This document shows, one piece after another, positions 8,265 through 13,672 of a stretch of 13,672 nt of DNA (positions are counted from its first letter, which is position 1; every line of letters begins with the position of its first letter). This DNA is from Rickettsiales bacterium UBA4270. GTDB lineage: Bacteria > Pseudomonadota > Alphaproteobacteria > Rickettsiales > Deianiraeaceae. The DNA lies in the NCBI GenBank assembly GCA_002395105.1, contig DGWA01000007.1, forward strand, positions 1 through 13,672, in the 5' to 3' direction. The position numbers and the translations under genes were made by a program. The notes under the pieces were generated by a model. It searched no databases and had not been told where the DNA came from. It was given only the letters and a program-made list of their open reading frames with translations.

Positions 8265-8293
8265 TTGAAAAATAATATTTTTATATTTATAAG
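8265..8293 (+). promoter_or_regulatory. Possible ftsW-murG promoter
   Basis: TTGAAA (8265-8270) is followed after exactly 17 bases by TATAAG (8288-8293). Both are good sigma-70 matches with ideal spacing, and the preceding C gives CTTGAA, near the alphaproteobacterial CTTGAC form. The predicted start lies about 7 bases on, at the GTG of ftsW (8300), implying a leaderless or near-leaderless transcript. Confidence 0.4.
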
Positions 8294-8299
8294 ACGCAC

Positions 8300-9454
8300 G
8301 TGAAAGAACTTAAACTTGCAAAAGAATTTATAAAAAAATGGTTTTATGATATTGATAAATTTACATTATTTTTTGCATTATCTTTAATGTTGCTTGGCTT
8401 CATTACCTCTTTAACTATTAGTCCTGCAATGGCTCACAGAATTGGCCGTAATATTAGTGATTACTATTTAACAATACATCAAATTGTGTTTTATGTAATT
8501 GCTATTTTTGTGATGTTGTTTTGTTCTATGCTTTCAAGAAGATCGATTTTAAATTTTTCATATATTGGATATATGTTTTGTTTTTTTTTATTACTTTTTG
8601 TTCTTATTGCAGGACATTCAATTAAAGGTTCGCGTAGATGGATAAACCTTGGTTTTTTTGCAATACAGCCTTCTGAGATAATGAAACCATTTTTTATAAT
8701 AGTTAATGCTCATTTTTTATCAATTTCGAAATATAATAATTTTCTACCAGTTGTATCTATTGCAAGTTTTGCCGTGCTAATGTTAATGTTTATTCTGCAA
8801 CCTGACTTTGGATCTGTTATTATTTATAGTATAATTTGGTTTGTTCAAATATTTCTTAGCAATATAAATTTAAAATTTTTATTGTATACTTTTATGCCTG
8901 CTGCTATATTTGTTTGTATTGTTGGTTTTTTATTTTTTCCACATATACATTATAGAGTAATAAATTTTTTTACTTTAAGAGGAGGACAGGAACAATATCA
9001 AACAAAGAAAGCAATAGAAAGTATATATAATGGTGGCTTTTTTGGTAAAGGTTTAGGTGAGGGTGTTGTAAAATATCAATTACCAGATGCGCATACAGAT
9101 TATATTTTTTCTGTTATATGCGAAGAATTTGGAATTGTATTTTCAATATGCTTGATTTTATACTTTTTATTATTTATATATCGTCATCTCGTATCGAATA
9201 TTTTCAGCAAAAAGTACGAAATTCGCATAGTTTATGGAATTGTTATGTTTTTTATGATGCAGTCTTGTATTCATATGTCTGTTAATACAAATCTTTTTCC
9301 AAGTAAAGGAATGACGTTGCCTTTCGTTAGTTACGGAGGCTCTTCTATATTATCTTATTCAATAATGTTTGGTTTTTTACTTGCTTTTACGAGAAAAGAA
9401 TATAATTATAAGTCACCGTATAGATTTTTTGAAAATGTATATTGTAAAAAGTAA
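8300..9454 (+). CDS. ftsW: Peptidoglycan glycosyltransferase FtsW (384 aa)
   Basis: A SEDS-family membrane enzyme that polymerises lipid II at the septum together with its partner PBP, FtsI. About ten hydrophobic segments span residues 20-365. Family motifs are GSRRWINLGFFAIQPSEIMKP (residues 110-130), QPDFGS (167-172), GGFFGKGLGEGVVKYQLPDA (245-264) with the catalytic Asp267 in HTD, and VNTNLFPSKGMTLPFVSYGG (328-347). FtsW is preferred over RodA because murG follows directly, as in dcw clusters, and because of the LPDAHTDYIF form. The start is a GTG at 8300; the next in-frame Met lies inside the first membrane segment, so GTG is the sensible choice. It overlaps murG by 20 bases, implying translational coupling. 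Confidence 0.95.
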   Translation: MKELKLAKEFIKKWFYDIDKFTLFFALSLMLLGFITSLTISPAMAHRIGRNISDYYLTIHQIVFYVIAIFVMLFCSMLSRRSILNFSYIGYMFCFFLLLFVLIAGHSIKGSRRWINLGFFAIQPSEIMKPFFIIVNAHFLSISKYNNFLPVVSIASFAVLMLMFILQPDFGSVIIYSIIWFVQIFLSNINLKFLLYTFMPAAIFVCIVGFLFFPHIHYRVINFFTLRGGQEQYQTKKAIESIYNGGFFGKGLGEGVVKYQLPDAHTDYIFSVICEEFGIVFSICLILYFLLFIYRHLVSNIFSKKYEIRIVYGIVMFFMMQSCIHMSVNTNLFPSKGMTLPFVSYGGSSILSYSIMFGFLLAFTRKEYNYKSPYRFFENVYCKK

Positions 9455-10658
9455 TAAAAATTATAGTAAAAAAAAAGTTGTAGCAATATCTGCTGGCGGA
9501 ACAGGTGGGCATATTTTTCCAGCACTTAGCATTACTAAATTATTAATTCAGAATGGATTTTATGTTTTATTTTATACCGATAAAAAAATTTTTAAATTTT
9601 TAAACAATGAAGATTTTTTATTCAAAAGCGATATGATTGAAATAATACAATTAAAGGCAAAAAATGCTTCAAGATTTTTACAAATATTTATGATTATTAG
9701 AGATTTTTTTGCTTGTAGGAAAATTTTAATAAAAAAAGTTTCAGTTTGTATTGGATTTGGTGGTTTAGTAAGTTTTGCACCGATGTTATTTGGTATTTTA
9801 ACGTTTAGAAAGATAATTATTCATGAACAGAATGCATTTATTGGTTTGGCAAATAGATTAATTTTACCTTTTGCGACAAAATGTTTATTGTCGTTTGAAA
9901 AAACTTTTGGGATAAAAAAAATATGGTCTAAGAAATGTATTTTTGTAGGAAATCCAATAAGGGAAGAAATTAAGAAATTGATTTATAATTATGATAATCC
10001 TTCTGTTAACTATAAAGCATTTTACAAAATTGACGATAATATAAATTTAACAATAATAGGCGGTAGTCAGGCGTGTGAAGTATTTGACAATCTTGTACCT
10101 GAAACGATTTCATTGTTGCCATCGTCTATACTTAAAAAGCTACATGTAGTTCATCAATGCAAAGCAACAAATATTGAAAAATTGAAAGATTTTTATACAA
10201 GTCGTGGTATTTCTCATAATGTAAGTTCATTTTTTTATGACATTGGTTCTGTATTACGTGCTTCACATGTAGTTATTTCACGTGCAGGATCTACGACTAT
10301 ATCTGAGTTTTCTGCTCTTGGTATTCCTTCTATTTTAATACCACTACCTTCTGCGGCAGATAACCATCAGTTTTATAATGCAAAATTTTTAAGAGATAAT
10401 AATGCAACAATTTTATTGGAGCAAAATTCTTTAACAAAAGAAACGTTAAGTCAACTGCTTTTAAATTTATTTATGCACGATCAAGCTTTGTTTGAACTAA
10501 GTCATAGTTGCAGAAAGTTAGCTCACATTAATGCCGATATTGAGATATTTAATGAAATAAAAAAAATATTACATATTGATGACGAGGAGTGTTGTCCACA
10601 ACCAAAAACAAATAATAAAAATGCAAGATATATAAATAATAATGTAGGGCTTGGATGA
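9435..10658 (+). CDS. murG: UDP-GlcNAc:undecaprenyl-PP-MurNAc-pentapeptide GlcNAc transferase (407 aa)
   Basis: Makes lipid II from lipid I and UDP-GlcNAc on the inner face of the membrane. GT-B fold motifs are GGTGGHIFPA (21-30), GFGGLVSFAP (107-116), HEQNA (130-134), GGSQ (209-212), SRAGSTTISE with Glu290 (282-291 region) and DNHQFYNA (309-316). I chose the ATG at 9435, which leaves 15 residues before the first strand and overlaps ftsW by 20 bases; the frame is open upstream to another Met at 9369 but that would lie deep in ftsW. At 407 residues it is longer than the usual 355-370, partly from a polar Cys/Asn-rich tail (EECCPQPKTNNKNARY and beyond, about 384-407) not typical of MurG. The stop is one base from the convergent virB3 stop. 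Confidence 0.95.
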   Translation: MYIVKSNKNYSKKKVVAISAGGTGGHIFPALSITKLLIQNGFYVLFYTDKKIFKFLNNEDFLFKSDMIEIIQLKAKNASRFLQIFMIIRDFFACRKILIKKVSVCIGFGGLVSFAPMLFGILTFRKIIIHEQNAFIGLANRLILPFATKCLLSFEKTFGIKKIWSKKCIFVGNPIREEIKKLIYNYDNPSVNYKAFYKIDDNINLTIIGGSQACEVFDNLVPETISLLPSSILKKLHVVHQCKATNIEKLKDFYTSRGISHNVSSFFYDIGSVLRASHVVISRAGSTTISEFSALGIPSILIPLPSAADNHQFYNAKFLRDNNATILLEQNSLTKETLSQLLLNLFMHDQALFELSHSCRKLAHINADIEIFNEIKKILHIDDEECCPQPKTNNKNARYINNNVGLG

Positions 10659-10667
10659 TTTATCCAA
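10651..10667. terminator. Small hairpin across the murG/virB3 convergent stops
   Basis: TTGGAT (10651-10656) and ATCCAA (10662-10667) are reverse complements around a 5-base loop that contains the end of both stop codons. It is the only hairpin I see at this tail-to-tail junction and could slow polymerase from both sides. The stem is short and no clean T-run follows on either strand, so the terminator role is weakly supported. Confidence 0.25.
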
Positions 10668-10971
10668 ACATATTATAGCTCTGTAAACCACCGTGATAGT
10701 TTTTATTTAATGTTACCGGTGTTTTTTGATATTTTGCAAGCAATAAATCAACTGCCAGTGGTTCTTTTTTGCAAAGTACCATACCAAAAGCATGAGTTAG
10801 AGCTGAAACTAAAAATACTTTAAAGTTAGACGTCATTATGAATATTAAAACAGATATTAACATTTCTGCAGCAAAATAAGCAAATGTTACACCACCTATT
10901 AATACTGGTCTTGTTAAACCAAGAAATAATGCGTCTGTTTTTAAAGTTCCTAAACCATTTGTATCTGACAT
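10660..10971 (-). CDS. virB3: Type IV secretion system protein VirB3 (103 aa)
   Basis: A small inner-membrane subunit of the P-type (VirB/D4) type IV secretion machine, working with the VirB4 ATPase at the base. The sequence has the family's N-terminal ALFLGLTRPVLIGGVTFAYF (14-33), two membrane segments (about 24-46 and 50-66) and the conserved CKKEP (67-71). The tail KNYHGGLQSYNMFG (90-103) is characteristic of Rickettsiales VirB3. The length is normal. virB4 normally follows virB3 directly in Rickettsiales; here the next gene downstream is murG on the opposite strand, so virB3 stands alone. A good promoter lies upstream, consistent with independent expression. Confidence 0.92.
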   Translation of the reverse strand: MSDTNGLGTLKTDALFLGLTRPVLIGGVTFAYFAAEMLISVLIFIMTSNFKVFLVSALTHAFGMVLCKKEPLAVDLLLAKYQKTPVTLNKNYHGGLQSYNMFG

Positions 10972-10989
10972 AACATATATATCGATATA

Positions 10990-11018
10990 ATTATAACAAC
11001 TTTATATTAAAATGAAAA
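10990..11018 (-). promoter_or_regulatory. Possible virB3 promoter
   Basis: On the minus strand a perfect TATAAT (10995-10990) is preceded, 17 bases upstream, by TTTTCA (11018-11013), which matches four of six -35 positions. Transcription would start near 10983, leaving a leader of about a dozen bases before the ATG at 10971. The same gap also contains the palindromic TTGCAA at 11029-11034, usable in either direction. Confidence 0.4.
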
Positions 11019-11072
11019 TAAAAAAAACTTGCAAAGTATAAATTTTCTATATTTTTAATATTAAAGCTATAT

Positions 11073-11144
11073 TGGGGCGTAGCCAAGTGGTAAGGCAGTG
11101 GTTTCTGGTACCACCATTCAGAGGTTCGAATCCTTTCGCCCCAG
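11073..11144 (+). tRNA. tRNA-Gln (anticodon CUG)
   Basis: A complete cloverleaf. The acceptor stem is TGGGGCG (11073-11079) with CGCCCCA (11137-11143) and discriminator G at 11144. The D arm contains AGCCAAGTGGTAAGGC. The anticodon stem is GTGGT (11098-11102) with ACCAC (11110-11114), and the loop TTCTGGT carries CTG at 11105-11107. The T arm is AGAGG-TTCGAAT-CCTTT (11120-11136). The U-A-like first pair and G discriminator are typical of bacterial tRNA-Gln. CTA follows the discriminator, so CCA must be added by nucleotidyltransferase. It reads CAG; CAA, the common Gln codon here, needs a UUG isoacceptor elsewhere. A possible promoter is TTGCAA (11029-11034) and TTTAAT (11054-11059), with a long 19-base spacer. 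Confidence 0.95.
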
Positions 11145-11161
11145 CTAAGTAATTAAAAAAA

Positions 11162-11317
11162 ATGACGGAAATTATGTTTGAAGAAATTGAAGTGCATGAA
11201 GAACAAAATACAGATTTTAATGATTTTATCATTAAGAGACTAAATTTTAAAGAAGCACAGGAAAATTATTCTGAAGAACAAATAAATCAATTAAAAATTT
11301 TATTCAAAATTCCTTAA
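11162..11317 (+). CDS. Hypothetical small acidic protein (51 aa)
   Basis: An ATG at 11162, 17 bases after the tRNA-Gln gene, opens a 51-codon frame ending in TAA at 11315-11317. The product is acidic in its first half (MFEEIEVHEEQNTDFNDF) and predicted helical (KEAQENYSEEQINQLKIL). It has no Cys, no signal and no membrane segment. I do not recognise it. The last 18 bases overlap the end of the ileS fragment on the opposite strand. It would be expressed by read-through from the tRNA promoter. It may be a real small gene, or an open stretch created by whatever truncated ileS. Confidence 0.4.
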   Translation: MTEIMFEEIEVHEEQNTDFNDFIIKRLNFKEAQENYSEEQINQLKILFKIP

Positions 11318-13096
11318 TTCAATAAAAATATGTTCAGTTAAAAACGGAAGAATTGGAGAAATTGCTGTTGAAAAATTTTTTAATACGCAATGTAATGTTT
11401 CATATGCTTGTTGTTTATCATTATCATGTTCTTTTTTCCAAAAACGTTCTTTATTTCTACGTATATACCAATTATTTAATACATCAATAAATAATTCAAC
11501 TTCATGACATGCTAATATTGTATTATATGTATCCATTGCTTTTTCAATTTTCTCAACAAATAATTTTAATTTCGATAAAATGTATTTATCCATAACGTTT
11601 TCACTATTTAAATTTCCGGTAATTTTAATTTTATCGAGTTCTGCATATTGTTTATAAAATATAAATGCATTCCATATTGGATTTAATACATTTTTTACAA
11701 CATCTGCAATCATTTTTCCATCTTTGTCTATTCTCATATCGCCTCCTTGAACAACTGGGCTTGAAGCCATCAACCATCTCATTGCATCAGAACCATAAAC
11801 ATCTATCATTTCAAGTGGATCTGGATAATTTCTAAGACGTTTTGAAAGTTTTTGTCCATTTGCATCAAGCATTACGCCATGACATATAACATTTCTGAAT
11901 GGAATTTTACGGAATAACGCACTAGCAAGAACGACCATTGTATAAAACCAACCACGCGTTTGAGCTACATATTCAGTAACAAAGTCGCAAGGAAAATGAC
12001 TATCAAACCACTTTTTATTATCTTCATTTGTTCTTATTAAATTATTATTTCCATCTCTATATTCAAAAGGATAATGCACTTGAGCATAAGGCATAGACCC
12101 ACTTTCAAACCAGCAGTCAAGGACATCTTCAACTCTTTTTAAATCACCATTTTCTGTATGTTTAATTAACTCATCAACATATGGGCGATGTAAATCCGTA
12201 ATTTTAAAACTATTATCCGGATTGTTTTTATCTTGAATATATTGTCCGCTATTTTTACCAGCTTTGAAATCTGCAATATAATCTTCTTTGAAGAACTCTT
12301 CTAGTTCTTTAATTGAACCAAAAACTTTTGCAGTTGAATTATCGTTTTTTATTCTCCATACAGGAACAGGTGCGCCCCAAAAACGATTTCTAGTAATAGA
12401 CCAATCCCTTGCATTTTCTAACCATTTTCCGAATTGTCCGTCTCTAATATGATTTGGTATCCAGTTTATTTGTTTATTTAATTCACACATTCTGTCTTTT
12501 ATACTTTCTTTTTCACCTTTGTTATTTTTAAGAACTTGATCCACAACATTTACATACCAGCTGCTCACTGCCTTATATATTAATGGTGTATCGGTTCTCC
12601 AACAGTGTGGATAATTATGTAAATATTGTTCAGTTTTTACCCATAGATCTTTGCTTTTTAGATATTTAATTATATCGTCATTTGTTTCAAAAACTTGTCT
12701 TCCATTTAAATGTAGTATTTCCTCTCTTTCTCCAAGTTTATATTTAATATCATCGTTGTTTTTATCAATATTAAAACAACCACCGTCATCAACAGGACAT
12801 ACAACAGCTATATTGTTTTTTTTGCATAAGTTAAAGTCATCTTCACCAAAACCAGGTGCGATATGAACGACGCCAGTTCCATCTTCTGTTGTCACGAATT
12901 CTCCATCCAATATTTTATGTGAATTTAAAACTTTTTTTCCTGTTCTTTCTGTAAAATAATCAAAAGCAGGTTCATATTCTAAACCAATGAGCTCATCACC
13001 TTTGAATATAACTTCTTTATAAAAAGGAGGTTCATCTACAGGTTTTCTACTATCATCACTTGTTAATTTTAATTTTTTCAAAAAATCCATGATCAT
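11300..13096 (-). pseudogene. ileS: Isoleucyl-tRNA synthetase fragment lacking both ends (598 codons)
   Basis: An open frame clearly from IleRS. It starts inside the CP1 editing domain, with FKGDELIGLEYEPAFDYF (31-48) and GTGVVHIAPGFGEDD (73-87). It continues through NYPHCWRTDTPLIYKAVSSW (161-180), LENARDWSITRNRFWGAPVP (226-245) and DVLDCWFESGSMPYAQ (324-339) to the catalytic loop KLSKR (416-420, the KMSKS equivalent). It ends in the anticodon-binding helical domain (NNWYIRRNKERFWKK, 541-555; stop after HIFIELRNFE). Full IleRS of this type has about 1,000-1,100 residues. The first roughly 290, with the HIGH motif and the first half of the editing domain, and the last roughly 250 are absent. 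Only 54 bases separate its start from the GT25 stop, so the missing front is not in the window. It cannot form aminoacyl-adenylate alone. Yet there is no internal stop or frameshift, so the loss is recent or the remnant is kept. Confidence 0.8.
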
Positions 13097-13150
13097 TTAA
13101 TAGTAAATAAAAAAAGTATAAAAAATAATAAACAAGATTTATTTTATTTA

Positions 13151-13672
13151 TCAGCTGTCGATAACAGATTCATCGGCTGAATCATTTAAAATAAATGGAA
13201 CATTGCCTGTATAAAAATATGCCTTTATATCATTATTAAATTTTGGAATATAATAAAACACGTCAATATCAGCAACACATAATGTTATGTTGTTTCTAAC
13301 GAATGATAAAATTTTTCTCGCACCTTGGGAACTAACTAAATATGCATGTGCGCCAACAGAAAGTTTTCTGTTCATTTCGTTCTGAACGGATAAATCTATC
13401 CATTTGCCGTATCCATTTTTGATGTAACTTTTTATTTCTTCTTTCAATGCTTTTATGAATAAGAGTTTTCTTCTTCTTTTTTTGATACTAATTCCATCAA
13501 GTGTAAGTTTTAAAATATCAAAATCTTTTGGAACAGCTTTAAATACTTCTTTTATATCATTATCAAAATTATCACTTACATCAAAATCATCTTCAAAAAT
13601 AAGTCCATATGTATTATCTGGTTGTTTAGCTATTTTTTCTATTGCACGCATATGAGAGAAAAAACAGCCAAA
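13151..13672 (-). CDS. Glycosyltransferase family 25 (LPS-type), C-terminal part, open at the right edge
   Basis: The minus-strand frame is open from base 13672 to the stop at 13151. It reads FGCFFSHMRAIEKIA and then YGLIFEDDFDV, the hallmark GCxxSH and ExDD segments of GT25 (metal and sugar-nucleotide site). VGAHAYLVSSQGARKIL follows, matching the family's GAxAYLxSxxGAxKL strand. An internal ATG at 13651 would give 166 residues but would omit the conserved GCFFSH, so it is not the true start. Through the 25-bp terminal overlap the frame continues at base 1-490 into an N-terminal half in the same phase, for a 328-residue enzyme. Otherwise it is the rear half of a separate paralog. The role is probably sugar addition to surface glycan. 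It precedes the ileS fragment by 54 bases on the same strand. Confidence 0.88.
   Translation of the reverse strand, partial: FGCFFSHMRAIEKIAKQPDNTYGLIFEDDFDVSDNFDNDIKEVFKAVPKDFDILKLTLDGISIKKRRRKLLFIKALKEEIKSYIKNGYGKWIDLSVQNEMNRKLSVGAHAYLVSSQGARKILSFVRNNITLCVADIDVFYYIPKFNNDIKAYFYTGNVPFILNDSADESVIDS
13648..13672. repeat. Terminal direct repeat, right copy (25 bp)
   Basis: Identical to bases 1-25 in the same orientation. Collapsing the two copies gives a closed length of 13,647 bp. Confidence 0.95.

Noticed and set aside
9369..9434. Upstream Met for murG at 9369
   Set aside because: It would overlap ftsW by 86 bases and add residues foreign to MurG; the ATG at 9435 fits the family.
11047..11232. 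A 61-codon minus-strand ORF across the tRNA-Gln gene
   Set aside because: Its peptide (AGAKGFEPLNGGTRN) is the familiar false product read from the reverse strand of a tRNA gene.
13151..13651. 166-codon gene starting at the internal ATG 13651
   Set aside because: The frame continues upstream through the conserved GCFFSH motif, so this is an internal Met and the gene is cut by the window edge.
1..13672. TGA recoded as Trp, as in some tiny symbiont genomes
   Set aside because: TGA ends the lipoprotein and murG genes at proper positions and conserved Trp residues use TGG.
1..13672. CRISPR array, insertion sequence, prophage, toxin-antitoxin or defence system
   Set aside because: No regularly spaced repeats, transposase, integrase, phage or recognisable toxin/antitoxin pair was found on either strand.

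Overview
The window looks like a segment of a strongly AT-rich, gene-dense, reduced alphaproteobacterial genome, most likely from the order Rickettsiales. The evidence is a VirB3 of the Rickettsiales type, IleRS, CTP synthase and MurG sequences of that style, very short intergenic gaps, few recognisable Shine-Dalgarno sites, and a tRNA gene with no encoded CCA. The standard bacterial code is used: TGA ends the lipoprotein and murG genes, and Trp is TGG.

Layout. Positions 1-490 (minus) are the N-terminal half of a glycosyltransferase family 25 (GT25) gene that runs off the left edge. Positions 605-1478 (plus) hold an unrecognised 80-aa protein and an LPP20-like lipoprotein, followed by pyrG (1556-3253, plus). 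Facing it is a minus-strand block read dut, recJ, cysQ-like, ftsI (8199 down to 3258). Diverging from dut is the plus-strand cell-wall pair ftsW-murG (8300-10658). murG meets an isolated virB3 (10971-10660, minus) tail to tail. A tRNA-Gln(CUG) and a 51-codon ORF follow on plus. Then comes an ileS fragment lacking both ends (13096-11300, minus), and finally the C-terminal half of a GT25 gene (13672-13151, minus) that runs off the right edge.

The most striking point is that the first 25 bases equal the last 25 bases. Joining the ends through that overlap restores one uninterrupted 328-codon GT25 gene in frame. Either the sequence is a circle of 13,647 bp carrying core genes with no visible replication module, or it is a linear piece between two similarly oriented GT25 paralogs that share this 25-mer. 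The shared 25-mer encodes the conserved GCxxSH motif of the family, so the second reading must be taken seriously.

Functionally, ftsI, ftsW and murG serve septal peptidoglycan synthesis: lipid II formation, polymerisation and cross-linking. pyrG and dut serve nucleotide supply and hygiene, recJ serves DNA repair, and the cysQ-like gene probably clears pAp. The GT25 genes suggest surface glycan or lipooligosaccharide decoration, and virB3 points to a P-type type IV secretion system encoded elsewhere. I see no insertion sequence, phage gene, CRISPR array or recognised defence system. No stretch above 300 bases lacks a gene; the largest gaps (491-604, 8200-8299, 10972-11072) are divergent promoter regions.
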